From: Anaerofustis butyriciformans
Lineage (GTDB): Bacteria > Bacillota > Clostridia > Eubacteriales > Anaerofustaceae
Direction of reading: 5' to 3'
DNA: 64,000 nucleotides
NCBI RefSeq assembly: GCF_036289385.1
Contig: NZ_JAYFFH010000005.1
Coordinates: 1-64,000 of the forward strand
Under the pieces are notes generated by a model, which was not told where the DNA came from, ran no database searches, and saw only the letters and a list, made by a program, of their open reading frames with translations. A program made the position numbers and the translations under genes. This document shows, piece after piece, positions 1 to 7,936 of this stretch. The stretch's first letter is position 1. Each line of letters starts with the position of its first letter.

Positions 1-115
1 TTTCATGTAGTACTTTTGTGATTGCTGCTGTTAATGTTGTTTTTCCGTGGTCTACGTGACCGATTGTACCAATATTTACATGTGGTTTAGTTCTTTCGTA
101 TTTTTCTCTTGCCAT
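1..115 (-). CDS. tuf: Elongation factor Tu, N-terminal fragment
   Basis: The reverse strand encodes about 38 residues starting MAREKYERTKPHVNIG and containing the P-loop GHVDHGKTT, which is diagnostic of EF-Tu, the GTPase that delivers aminoacyl-tRNA to the ribosome. The gene runs off the left edge, so only the start of the G1 region is visible. The ATG is at 113-115 with an AAGGAG ribosome site 9-14 bases upstream. It has its own consensus promoter (180-208), so although tyrS lies just upstream on the same strand, tuf is not dependent on read-through from it. Confidence 0.97.
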   Translation of the reverse strand, partial: MAREKYERTKPHVNIGTIGHVDHGKTTLTAAITKVLHE

Positions 116-179
116 TTTTATCTTTCTCCTTAAAAATTTAATTATTAATTGTTTAAAATAGCTTATTTACATCAAGTCA

Positions 180-208
180 ATAATACTAAATATTGTTATT
201 TATGTCAA
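180..208 (-). promoter_or_regulatory. Sigma-A promoter of tuf
   Basis: On the minus strand a perfect -35 TTGACA (203-208) is followed after exactly 17 bases by TATTAT (180-185). It lies just past the tyrS stop and about 65 bases before the tuf ATG. This is among the closest matches to the vegetative consensus in the window, as expected for one of the most highly expressed genes. Confidence 0.85.
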
Positions 209-214
209 CGTTTA

Positions 215-1438
215 TTATACAATATTTATTTTATGATATACCTTTTTACCCTTCTTTATTATCATTTCGTTATTGTTAAAATCTTCCATTGTTATGGCTT
301 TGTTTACGTCTGTTACTTTTTCATCATTTACGCTGACTCCACCTTGTTTAATAAGTCTTCTTCCTTCGCTTTTTGAAGGGATTAATTTTGCTTTTAACAT
401 TATGTCAAGTAGGGTAGGTTCTTCACTTAATTCATCTTTTGTAATATCTGTTGAAGGCATGTTTTCACTGCTTACGCCTCCTTTGAAAAGTGCAGTTGCA
501 GCTTCTTTTGCCTTGTCGGCTTCTTCTTTACCATGAACAAGTTCTGTTAATTCATATGCTAATATTTCTTTAGCTTTATTAAGTTCGCTTCCTTGCCATT
601 TTTCCATTTCTTTGATTTGTTCAAGAGGAAGGAATGTAAGCATTTTTAAGCATTTAATAACATCTTCGTCCGCAACGTTTCTCCAGTACTGATAAAAATC
701 AAATGGAGATGTTTTGTTTTTATCTAACCATACAGCACCTGATGCTGTTTTACCCATTTTCTTTCCTTCTGAGTTTAGAAGAAGAGTAATTGTCATTGCA
801 TAAGCATCTTTGCCAAGTTTTCTTCTGATAAGTTCAGTTCCGCCAAGCATGTTGCTCCATTGGTCGTCTCCGCCAAATTGCATATTACAGCCATAATCTT
901 TGTATAGTCTGTAAAAATCATAGCTTTGCATTATCATGTAGTTAAATTCAAGGAAGCTTAAGCCTCTTTCCATTCTTTGTTTATAACATTCAAATGATAA
1001 CATTCTGTTAACGCTGAAATGAGAACCTATATCTCTTATGAAATTTATATAGTTTAAGTCTCTTAACCAATCAGCATTATTTACCATTAATGCTTTACCG
1101 TCAGAAAAATCAATAAATCTGCTCATTTGTTGTTTGAATTTTTCGCAGTTTTCATTTATTGTTTCAACGCTCATCATTTGTCTTAAATCAGTTCTTCCTG
1201 ATGGGTCGCCAATCATACCAGTACCGCCTCCTACAAGAGCGATAGGTTTGTTTCCTGCCATTTGAAGTCTTTTCATTAGGCAAAGAGCCATGAAGTGTCC
1301 TACATGAAGACTATCTGCTGTTGGGTCAAATCCTATATAAAAAGTGGCTTTTCCGTTATTAATAAGTTCTTTTATTTCTTCTTCATCGGTTACTTGGGCT
1401 ATTAAACCTCTTTCAACCAGTTCTTCGTATAAAGTCAT
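215..1438 (-). CDS. tyrS: Tyrosyl-tRNA synthetase
   Basis: Class I aminoacyl-tRNA synthetase that activates tyrosine and loads tRNA-Tyr in the cytoplasm. The protein is 407 residues, normal for bacterial TyrRS. The class I HIGH-type signature reads HVGH (about residues 45-48) after FDPTADSL, and the KMSKS-type loop reads KMGKT. The last 60 residues form an S4-like RNA-binding domain (LIPSKSEGRRLIKQGGV). The ATG has AAGGAG upstream, and the gene starts 12 bases after the proS stop, so proS-tyrS is an operon. I see no T-box leader in front of the pair. Confidence 0.97.
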   Translation of the reverse strand: MTLYEELVERGLIAQVTDEEEIKELINNGKATFYIGFDPTADSLHVGHFMALCLMKRLQMAGNKPIALVGGGTGMIGDPSGRTDLRQMMSVETINENCEKFKQQMSRFIDFSDGKALMVNNADWLRDLNYINFIRDIGSHFSVNRMLSFECYKQRMERGLSFLEFNYMIMQSYDFYRLYKDYGCNMQFGGDDQWSNMLGGTELIRRKLGKDAYAMTITLLLNSEGKKMGKTASGAVWLDKNKTSPFDFYQYWRNVADEDVIKCLKMLTFLPLEQIKEMEKWQGSELNKAKEILAYELTELVHGKEEADKAKEAATALFKGGVSSENMPSTDITKDELSEEPTLLDIMLKAKLIPSKSEGRRLIKQGGVSVNDEKVTDVNKAITMEDFNNNEMIIKKGKKVYHKINIV

Positions 1439-1450
1439 TTTCTTTTCTCC

Positions 1451-2887
1451 TTAATATGCTCTTGCAAAGTACGCAAGTTTATCTGCTTTTTTACCACAGC
1501 ATACGCATTTATCACTTCCGATATCTTCTTGTTTGAAAGGTACACATCTTAGTGTTGCGCCTGTTTCTTCTTTGATTTTATCTTCACATTCTCTGCATCC
1601 ACACCACATAGCTTTTACAAAACCAAGAGATTCACTTTGAACTTTTTTGAATTCGTCCATATCTTTTGCAACTTTTGTATGTTCTTCTCTGTGTTTTAAA
1701 GCTTTGTTAAATAGATTTTGTTGTATTTCTTCAAGAAGTTCTTTTACTTTTGTTTCTACTTCATCAAGAGAAACAGATATTTTTTCTGAAGTATCTCTTC
1801 TTGCAATTACACATTGACCATTTTCAATATCTTTAGGTCCGATTTCAATTCTTACAGGAACACCTTTCATTTCCCATTGATTGAATTTCCAACCAGGTGA
1901 ATATGAGTCATTATCATCAAGTGTTACTCTATAATCTTTTAATTTTTCTTTTAATTCGTTTGCTTTGTCAAGTACACCTTCTTTATGTTGTGCAATAGGA
2001 ATGATAACAACTTGTGTTGGTGCGATTTTTGGTGGAAGTACTAATCCGTAATCATCACCATGAACCATTATTATTCCACCGATTAATCTTGTTGATACTC
2101 CCCAAGATGTTGAGTATGCGTATTGTTCTTTTTCTTCTTTATTTAAAAACTTAATCTCGAAAGCTTTAGCAAAGTGATCTCCAAGGTTGTGGCTTGTTCC
2201 GCTTTGAAGAGCTTGTCCGTCATGCATTAATGCTTCGATTGTGTATGTAGCATGAGCACCGGCAAATTTTTCTTTTTCAGATTTTTGACCTACAACAACA
2301 GGCATTGCAAGGTAATCTTCACAGATTTCTCTGTAAATATCAATCATCTTTAAAGTTTCTTCTTGTGCTTCTTCAAAAGTTGCGTGAACTGTATGACCTT
2401 CTTGCCATAAGAATTCGCTTGTTCTAAGGAATGGTCTTGTTGTTTTTTCCCATCTTACAACGTTTGCCCATTGGTTATATAGGAAAGGAAGTTGTCTATA
2501 AGATTTTAACCATTTTGCATACATACTGCATATAATTGTTTCACTTGTAGGTCTAACGCATAATCTTTCTGCTAATTCGTTTTCTCCTCCGTGTGTTACC
2601 CATGCAACTTCAGGTGCAAATCCTTCAACGTGTTCTTTTTCTTTATTTAAAAAGCTTTCCGGGATAAGTAACGGGAAATACATATTTTGATGTCCTGTTT
2701 CTTTAAATCTTTTATCAAAAGCTTGTTGAATGTTTTCCCATAGTGCATAACCATAAGGACGAATAACCATAAATCCCTTTACGGGGGCATAGTCTACCAT
2801 TTCCGTTTTAGTTATTACATCTGTGTACCAACGAGCGAAATCTTCACCCATTGGGGTTATAGCTTCTACTTTCTTTTTCTTACCCAT
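1451..2887 (-). CDS. proS: Prolyl-tRNA synthetase, short archaeal/eukaryotic type
   Basis: Class II synthetase charging tRNA-Pro. At 478 residues it is the short ProS type without the internal editing (INS) domain found in the roughly 570-residue bacterial type. Visible marks are the class II motif 2 region (VVRWEKTTRPFLRTSEFLWQ), motif 3 near the middle, and a C-terminal zinc-type domain with two cysteine pairs (CGCREC, then CVCCG) ending in the typical tyrosine (FARAY). The start has AGGAG nearby. It is first in the proS-tyrS operon, with an extended -10 promoter 40-50 bases upstream. Confidence 0.96.
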   Translation of the reverse strand: MGKKKKVEAITPMGEDFARWYTDVITKTEMVDYAPVKGFMVIRPYGYALWENIQQAFDKRFKETGHQNMYFPLLIPESFLNKEKEHVEGFAPEVAWVTHGGENELAERLCVRPTSETIICSMYAKWLKSYRQLPFLYNQWANVVRWEKTTRPFLRTSEFLWQEGHTVHATFEEAQEETLKMIDIYREICEDYLAMPVVVGQKSEKEKFAGAHATYTIEALMHDGQALQSGTSHNLGDHFAKAFEIKFLNKEEKEQYAYSTSWGVSTRLIGGIIMVHGDDYGLVLPPKIAPTQVVIIPIAQHKEGVLDKANELKEKLKDYRVTLDDNDSYSPGWKFNQWEMKGVPVRIEIGPKDIENGQCVIARRDTSEKISVSLDEVETKVKELLEEIQQNLFNKALKHREEHTKVAKDMDEFKKVQSESLGFVKAMWCGCRECEDKIKEETGATLRCVPFKQEDIGSDKCVCCGKKADKLAYFARAY

Positions 2888-2928
2888 TTTCTTTTTCTCC
2901 TACATTTTATAATTTTAATCAATTAAAT

Positions 2929-2937
2929 ATTATAGCA
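2929..2937 (-). promoter_or_regulatory. Probable proS promoter (extended -10)
   Basis: The minus strand reads TGC followed by TATAAT, an extended -10 element, about 40 bases before the proS ATG. The -35 position is poor. Such TGn-TATAAT sites recur in this window. Confidence 0.55.
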
Positions 2938-3131
2938 TAAGTATTTATAAAATGCACCATAATTTACTTTTAAAAACCATGAAATAAACATTATTTCTTC
3001 CTTTAATGTTTTATATTTTAAAATTAATGAAGTGTATGTATGATAAGACATTTTACATTTGATATTTTTATATGTTTGATTATATTTGCATATTGGTCTT
3101 TACCTATTTATATGTTATTTAACTAAAAAGG

Positions 3132-3162
3132 AAAAGGAGAGGCTTAATAATCCTCTCCTTTT
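3132..3162 (-). terminator. Rho-independent terminator after the 3144-3398 gene
   Basis: An 11-bp perfect stem (AAAAGGAGAGG with CCTCTCCTTTT, nine-base loop) overlaps the stop codon of the minus-strand gene. It is followed on that strand by CCTTTTTAG. It ends transcription before the proS promoter region. Confidence 0.85.
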
Positions 3163-3398
3163 AAAAATTGTTCTTTTGTTAATATTTTATCATTCTCTTT
3201 TTCATTTTTTATATTATGATTGTTGTTATTTTTTATTATGACTTCTCTTACAGTATCGTCATTATTTACAATTACTTTTTTCTTTTTCATTTTTCTGTTC
3301 CTCTTTCTTTTTTTATGTCTTTTATTATGTACATTTGATAAATTCAAATTATCATCATTTTGGATATTATTCTCATTATTTAATTTTCTTCTTTTCAT
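3144..3398 (-). CDS. Hypothetical Lys/Asn-rich small protein
   Basis: An 84-residue protein I do not recognise. The first half is strongly basic (RHKKRKRNRKMKKKK around residues 27-41), and runs of asparagine follow, so it is probably disordered and may bind nucleic acid or another polyanion (inference from composition only). It starts five bases after the stop of the upstream 104-residue gene. Its AAGG ribosome site overlaps that stop codon, so the two are translationally coupled. A strong terminator follows. Confidence 0.6.
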   Translation of the reverse strand: MKRRKLNNENNIQNDDNLNLSNVHNKRHKKRKRNRKMKKKKVIVNNDDTVREVIIKNNNNHNIKNEKENDKILTKEQFLKGEDY

Positions 3399-3403
3399 TT
3401 TTT

Positions 3404-3718
3404 CTACCTTGACTTGTTTTTCTTTACATAAGATTTTAAAAGAGAGAGAACTTTTTCAAATTGTTCCTGCTCTTTCTTTGGTAGTTTTTCCTTATATTCG
3501 AGAATTACTCTTGCTTTTTCTTCGTTGCTTAAATTCGATAAATCTCCGTTTTCTTTTAAAAACTGTCTAAATTTCGGAGCGTATTCTTCTTCAAGTCTTT
3601 CTGCCTTTTCCATTACTCCTTTTCTGTTTGCTTCATCTTTTAACTTTTCAAAAGAACTTTCGTTGATATTTAGGCTGTTTGCCATATTTATCATTTTTGA
3701 AACATCTTTTTCTTTCAA
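3404..3718 (-). CDS. Hypothetical helical charged protein
   Basis: A 104-residue protein with no family I can name. It looks almost entirely alpha-helical and highly charged (for example KAERLEEEYAPKFRQFLKE, and KEKLPKKEQEQFEKVLSLLKS near the end), with no membrane segment or cysteine. The start is TTG at 3718: an ideal AAAGGAGG lies eight bases upstream, whereas the next ATG, nine codons in, has none. It is first in a two-gene unit with the Lys/Asn-rich gene and is divergent from the small-protein cluster at 3854. Confidence 0.65.
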   Translation of the reverse strand: MKEKDVSKMINMANSLNINESSFEKLKDEANRKGVMEKAERLEEEYAPKFRQFLKENGDLSNLSNEEKARVILEYKEKLPKKEQEQFEKVLSLLKSYVKKNKSR

Positions 3719-3853
3719 GTTTTAAACCTCCTTTAATTTTAATTTTGAAATAACTTTAATTATTTCATCACACAATCTTATATAGCCGCGTACTATGAAT
3801 TAGGAGCTTAAAAAAAAGCACCTATTAAAATCTATTACTCGGAGGTAATTTAT

Positions 3854-4006
3854 ATGTGTAATTTTTTAGATGATTGTTCTTGTGAATGTTTATTAATGTT
3901 TTTCTTACTTTTGGTAGTTTTATTTAATGATTGTGAAATGTTCGGCGACGACCCTTGTTCATTACTATTCTTCTTCTTACTATTAATCGTTTTATTTACT
4001 GAATAA
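3854..4006 (+). CDS. Tiny Cys/Asp-rich hydrophobic protein A
   Basis: A 50-residue ORF supported by a GGAGG ribosome site seven bases before the ATG. It has an N-terminal Cys/Asp cluster (residues 2-12: CNFLDDCSCEC), a hydrophobic run, a central hinge with DCEMFGDDPC, and a second hydrophobic run of about 14 residues. The pattern of Asp/Cys patches alternating with short hydrophobic stretches matches the next ORF, so the two look like paralogues. Function unknown; spore-coat or membrane-associated small proteins are possible, but only the composition suggests this. Confidence 0.6.
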   Translation: MCNFLDDCSCECLLMFFLLLVVLFNDCEMFGDDPCSLLFFFLLLIVLFTE

Positions 4007-4055
4007 TCAGCTGATAGATATCTTTATCCTATTAATATAAAGGAGGTACTTTCTT

Positions 4056-4256
4056 TTGAAAGGTAATTTTTTGGATTGTTTGTGTGAAGATGATAATTTA
4101 ATAATTTTAATCATTCTTGCAATGCTATTTTTATGCGGCGATAATAATAACGATTGTGGCTGCGGAGGAGGTTTCCTAAGAGGCATATTTGATGGAAACA
4201 ACATAATTCTTATTATTTTAGTATTATTTTTACTTTTCTGTGATGATGAGTGTTAA
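4056..4256 (+). CDS. Tiny Cys/Asp/Gly-rich hydrophobic protein B
   Basis: A 66-residue ORF starting with TTG, chosen because AAGGAGGT (4040-4047) sits eight bases upstream. Layout: a Cys patch (DCLCEDD), a hydrophobic run (about residues 15-26), a hinge CGDNNNDCGCGGG, a linker, a second hydrophobic run (about 49-61), and a terminal CDDEC. This is the same architecture as the preceding 50-residue ORF, 49 bases upstream. A compact palindromic terminator follows at once. Small sporulation proteins of Firmicutes often combine Gly/Cys hinges with one or two hydrophobic runs, but I cannot assign a family. Confidence 0.65.
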   Translation: MKGNFLDCLCEDDNLIILIILAMLFLCGDNNNDCGCGGGFLRGIFDGNNIILIILVLFLLFCDDEC

Positions 4257-4257
4257 A

Positions 4258-4279
4258 AAAAGGGGCCTAGGCCCCTTTT
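4258..4279 (+). terminator. Palindromic terminator between small-protein genes
   Basis: A perfect 22-bp palindrome (AAAAGGGGCCT with AGGCCCCTTTT) that can fold as a GC-rich hairpin ending in TTTT. It starts right after the stop of small protein B. The ribosome site of the next gene (AAAGGAG, 4280-4286) abuts its 3' side, so it may attenuate rather than fully stop transcription into that gene. Confidence 0.7.
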
Positions 4280-4293
4280 AAAGGAGATTAAAT

Positions 4294-4845
4294 ATGGATA
4301 GCCCAAAAAACATATCATTTGGTGAAATCCTGGTTTTAATTTTGCTTTATTCTGCATTTGGGGGTGGAAACAATACATCTTACGTAAAAGCAAAATATGT
4401 AATTGAAAATTCCAGGGATAATGACAGTTCTATTCAAGCTACAAATAAATACCATAAAAACAAGCATTTATTTACAGATAATTTTAATATACATAATGTG
4501 CGAAAAAAGCTGAAATATGTTGATAATTACTTTTCTCATGCACAAAATATAAAAAATAAAACTTTAAGAATAAAAAAAGAGGGAAAACAAGGAACAAATA
4601 AATTTTTAATGGAAAGTTTAAAGCATTCTCTTGGAAGTGATTTTAATAAGATAGAATCAATGATAAATATGCTTCCTTTGCTTAGCAGTATGGGAGAATT
4701 AAAAAGTGTTTTTCTTCCTGAAAATATTGATAAAAATGAAAATGAAAAAATTAATGTTTTAGCTGAGCACAATAATAAAGAAAAAGATTTTAAAGGAAAT
4801 AAAGATTTTGAAAATATTTTGGAGCTTGTTGATTTGCTTTCCTAA
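4294..4845 (+). CDS. Hypothetical protein with N-terminal hydrophobic segment
   Basis: A 183-residue protein I do not recognise. Residues 9-24 (FGEILVLILLYSAFGG) form a short membrane-type segment followed by GGGNN, resembling the hydrophobic/Gly pattern of the two small proteins upstream. The rest is soluble, Lys/Asn-rich and probably helical (SSMGELKSVFLPENIDKN, ILELVDLL at the end). The start is supported by AAAGGAG eight bases upstream. It is third in a small cluster of related composition and is followed by its own terminator. Confidence 0.6.
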   Translation: MDSPKNISFGEILVLILLYSAFGGGNNTSYVKAKYVIENSRDNDSSIQATNKYHKNKHLFTDNFNIHNVRKKLKYVDNYFSHAQNIKNKTLRIKKEGKQGTNKFLMESLKHSLGSDFNKIESMINMLPLLSSMGELKSVFLPENIDKNENEKINVLAEHNNKEKDFKGNKDFENILELVDLLS

Positions 4846-4872
4846 AGACATTGCCTGCAATGTCTTTTTTAT
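4844..4872 (+). terminator. Rho-independent terminator
   Basis: A 10-bp stem AAAGACATTG with CAATGTCTTT around a CCTG loop, then a run of T. It overlaps the stop codon of the 4294-4845 gene. Confidence 0.85.
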
Positions 4873-4874
4873 AT

Positions 4875-4919
4875 TTTACTTTACTATACTATACTTTACT
4901 TTTCTTTACTTTTCTTTAC
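4875..4919 (+). repeat. Pentamer microsatellite, nine units
   Basis: Nine consecutive 5-bp units, in order TTTAC, TTTAC, TATAC, TATAC, TTTAC, TTTTC, TTTAC, TTTTC, TTTAC. Every unit ends in C and differs from TTTAC by at most one base. The tract lies between a terminator and a set of TGCATGCA palindromes in a convergent intergenic region. Confidence 0.8.
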
Positions 4920-4930
4920 TTTGTTGAAAA

Positions 4931-4993
4931 CTGCATGCAAATTTTAACATATTGCATGCAATTTCGGTAAAACTGCATGCAAAAAGGCTAAAT
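4931..4993 (+). repeat. Three 21-bp iteron-like units with TGCATGCA cores
   Basis: The 8-bp palindrome TGCATGCA occurs at 4932-4939, 4953-4960 and 4974-4981, exactly 21 bp apart (two helical turns). The shared core is YTGCATGCAA. The remaining 11 bases of each unit differ apart from being A/T-rich. A protein dimer could bind each site on one DNA face. No gene promoter is adjacent: the neighbouring genes converge here. Confidence 0.8.
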
Positions 4994-5052
4994 TTGAAGT
5001 ATTTAAAATTATCGGTAAAATGGATAAATATTATTATATTACCGTAAAATTG

Positions 5053-5427
5053 TTATTTTTTTAGATTAGCACCGAATATTCCTCCTACGGCACAAAGAAG
5101 AATAAATAAAGGTATTTTTAAAAGAAAATTAAAAAAGTTAAAATTACCTTGATTAAGAAAAATATTTAAAACAAGCATAATAAAAAGGAAAATTATACCG
5201 TTTAAAATACCGTATAGATAACCGTTTTTTGATACGTTTTTTCCTGCGTAAAGACTTGAAATAAACAGCCCCAAATTAAGTAAAATATAAAGTCCCCCTG
5301 ATTCCACACTTACGGGGAAATCAAAAAAATACATAAAAAGAGAAAATACAAAAACACTGATAACGCAGAATACACACCCTATCATTACTCCATTTAGAAG
5401 TTTTTTTATGTTGTTGTTTTTTGTCAT
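5053..5427 (-). CDS. TIGR04086-family membrane protein (YrzE-like)
   Basis: A 124-residue integral membrane protein with four predicted transmembrane segments (about residues 12-34, 44-60, 70-89 and 98-121), ending in the small-residue stretch LCAVGGIFGANLKK. Length, four-helix layout and the conserved Gly-rich end fit the TIGR04086/YrzE family of Firmicutes, whose function is unknown. The ATG has AAAGGAT nine bases upstream. It is transcribed alone, divergent from recJ. Confidence 0.7.
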   Translation of the reverse strand: MTKNNNIKKLLNGVMIGCVFCVISVFVFSLFMYFFDFPVSVESGGLYILLNLGLFISSLYAGKNVSKNGYLYGILNGIIFLFIMLVLNIFLNQGNFNFFNFLLKIPLFILLCAVGGIFGANLKK

Positions 5428-5545
5428 GATTTTTAATCCTTTCGTATATTTTATATTAAATATTTATTATTTTATTTTTTAATTCATTACAATATTTGTT
5501 TATTATATGTTAAAATTTATTTATATTTTTTTAGGGGTTTTAGAA

Positions 5546-7936
5546 TTGGAATATAAAATTTTTAAACAAAAAAGTTCAGAAAACATAAATTATGATTTTA
5601 TAGAAAATTTAAAAGAACAATTTGATATATCTTATTTGAGTGCTCTTTTGCTTAACATGAAAGGGTTTACTACATTTGGAGAAGTTGAAACTTATCTAAA
5701 TCCTAAAATTGAAGACTTGTATGATCCTTTTTTGTTTAAGGATATGAAAGTATTCATGGAAAGATTAAAGAGAGTAATTTTAAATAATGAGAGAGTTGTT
5801 ATATTTTCAGATTATGACTGTGACGGGGTAACTTCAAGCATAATACTTTATAAAATTTTGACTTTTATGAAAATTGACGTACAAATAGTTATACCAAACA
5901 GGTTTACAAACGGTTATGGATTAAATACCGAAAGTATTGAAAAAATAATTTCAATTAAGCCTGATTTAGTTATTACAACTGATAACGGAATTACGTCTGT
6001 TAAAGAAGTTGAAATTTTAAAAAGTGAAGGTATTGATGTTGTTATTACCGACCACCATACTCCACCAAAAGAACTCCCAAAGGCTTATGGAATAATAAAT
6101 CCTAAAGTTGAATCAGATAATTATCCTTTTAGTGAATTATGTGGGGCAGGGGTTGCTTTTAAAATAGCTCTTGGAATAAAAAAATATTTTGAGCTTGATT
6201 ATGATATAAGTGAAATTCTTATTTTTGCAATGGTTGGAACAATAGTCGATATAGTTTCTTTAACAAGTGAAAATAGAATAATAGCATCTCTTGGATTAAA
6301 AGCACTAAGAAATACTAAAAATAAAGGGCTTGTATCTTTAATAAAAAAAGCTGATTTGAATATAGATAATATAAACTGTGGTAATGTAAGTTTTCAAATA
6401 GGTCCGAGAATAAATGCTGCCGGCAGACTTATTGATGCAAATCTTGCTTGCAAGCTTTTCTTAACGGATGATGACAGCGAAGTAGATATGCTTTCTTCCA
6501 AATTGTGTGAATTAAATAATGAACGAAAAGATATCGAAGAGGAAATATTTGCTAAAAGTGAAGAGTACATAGAAAAAAACTACCTATTAAATAATTCCCT
6601 TATTTTATTTATTTTAGGTGAAGATTTTAATGAAGGGGTTATGGGTGTTGCTGCAAGTAAAATACAGGAAAAATATAACCGTCCTGTTGTGATTATGACA
6701 AAATCAAAAGAGGGAGTTATTAAAGCTTCATGTAGAAGTATAACAGGTTTTAGCATATTTGATTGTTTGAACGAAAGCAGAGATTTATTTATAAAATTTG
6801 GCGGGCACTCTGCTGCTGCTGGATTTAGCATAAAAGAGGAAAATCTTGAAATACTTATAAAACAATCTAACGATTATGCAAAAGAAAAGAAAATAGAAAA
6901 TCTATTTTATAAAAGAGTATATTATGATACAACTGCAATACCATCTAATTTGAATATTTCATCAGCTATGGAGCTTGAAAAGTTTGCTCCTTTTGGAATC
7001 GGTAACTCAAGAAGTGTGCTTTGTCTTAGAAATGTAGTAATTAACAATGCAAGGGCAATAGGCAAAAATTTTGACCACTTAAAATTAAGTATTTTATATA
7101 ACGGGAATTATTATGATGCCATAGGTTTTTCTATGGGACACTATGTAAACGAGTATGATTTTACAAAGACCTTTGATATTGTGTTTAATTTATCTATAAA
7201 TTCATATAAGGGAATAGAAAAACTTCAGTTTGAGCTTAAAGATATTGATTATCACGATATTAATTTAAGGGATTTTGACAAAGCTAATTATTATTACTTT
7301 ATAAATAATCTTAAATTAAAAGAATATTTTTATCCATGTGAAAATGCTTTAGAGTATCCTTTTGAAACAGCTATCGAAGAATATAAAGATAAAGTGTTTG
7401 TAGTATATTCTAAAGATACATTTATCAGACTTAATAAATTTTTAAAGTATAAAAAATATGATTATAATATTTCTTATAATAAATTAAATAAGATAGAGGG
7501 AAAGATTAATATTTTGGTTTTACCTATAGAAAATATAGGTGAAGATGTTATAATACTTGACAGACCTGAGTTTAATGATTTTGACAATGATGTATTTGAA
7601 AATACTTCATATAAATATTTGAAAACATCAAGGAATTTAAAAAGTGTAAGAATTACAAGAGAATTTTTCTTATATTTGTATAAGAAATTTAAGATATTGA
7701 TGTATACTACAAATGATATTTACGAGTTTATGGAAAACATTAGGAATGAAAGTGATGTTGAAATAAATTATTTTACTGTAAGACTTGCACTTGATATAAT
7801 GAAAGAAATGAATATATTGAATTATTCTCTTAAAAATGATAAACTTAGTCTGTCGTTTAATAAGATAACAAAAAAATCAGACATAAATAATACTAATATA
7901 ATGAAAAAATTAAATTTTAGATTGGGGACATATTAA
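5546..7936 (+). CDS. recJ: Single-stranded-DNA-specific exonuclease RecJ
   Basis: 5'-3' exonuclease acting on single-stranded DNA in recombination and repair. DHH-superfamily motifs are clear: DYDCDG (about residues 89-94), TDNGIT, and TDHHTPP (DHH at about 169-171). A DHHA1-type GGH region (FGGHSAAAGFSI) and OB-fold-containing C-terminal parts follow. I start it at TTG 5546, giving 796 residues, because AGGGG lies eight bases upstream; the in-frame ATG at 5507 has no ribosome site and would add an unrelated hydrophobic stretch. It overlaps apt by one base (TAATG), as in many clostridia where recJ-apt lie together. Confidence 0.93.
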   Translation: MEYKIFKQKSSENINYDFIENLKEQFDISYLSALLLNMKGFTTFGEVETYLNPKIEDLYDPFLFKDMKVFMERLKRVILNNERVVIFSDYDCDGVTSSIILYKILTFMKIDVQIVIPNRFTNGYGLNTESIEKIISIKPDLVITTDNGITSVKEVEILKSEGIDVVITDHHTPPKELPKAYGIINPKVESDNYPFSELCGAGVAFKIALGIKKYFELDYDISEILIFAMVGTIVDIVSLTSENRIIASLGLKALRNTKNKGLVSLIKKADLNIDNINCGNVSFQIGPRINAAGRLIDANLACKLFLTDDDSEVDMLSSKLCELNNERKDIEEEIFAKSEEYIEKNYLLNNSLILFILGEDFNEGVMGVAASKIQEKYNRPVVIMTKSKEGVIKASCRSITGFSIFDCLNESRDLFIKFGGHSAAAGFSIKEENLEILIKQSNDYAKEKKIENLFYKRVYYDTTAIPSNLNISSAMELEKFAPFGIGNSRSVLCLRNVVINNARAIGKNFDHLKLSILYNGNYYDAIGFSMGHYVNEYDFTKTFDIVFNLSINSYKGIEKLQFELKDIDYHDINLRDFDKANYYYFINNLKLKEYFYPCENALEYPFETAIEEYKDKVFVVYSKDTFIRLNKFLKYKKYDYNISYNKLNKIEGKINILVLPIENIGEDVIILDRPEFNDFDNDVFENTSYKYLKTSRNLKSVRITREFFLYLYKKFKILMYTTNDIYEFMENIRNESDVEINYFTVRLALDIMKEMNILNYSLKNDKLSLSFNKITKKSDINNTNIMKKLNFRLGTY

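Noticed and set aside
2888..3131. T-box leader upstream of proS-tyrS
   Set aside because: I found no AGGGTGG-type T-box core or paired terminator; only a plain extended -10 promoter is visible.
3801..3824. Hairpin TAGGAGCTT/AAGCACCTA before small protein A considered as a terminator
   Set aside because: It has one mismatch and no T-run on either side; it may be a leader structure or chance.
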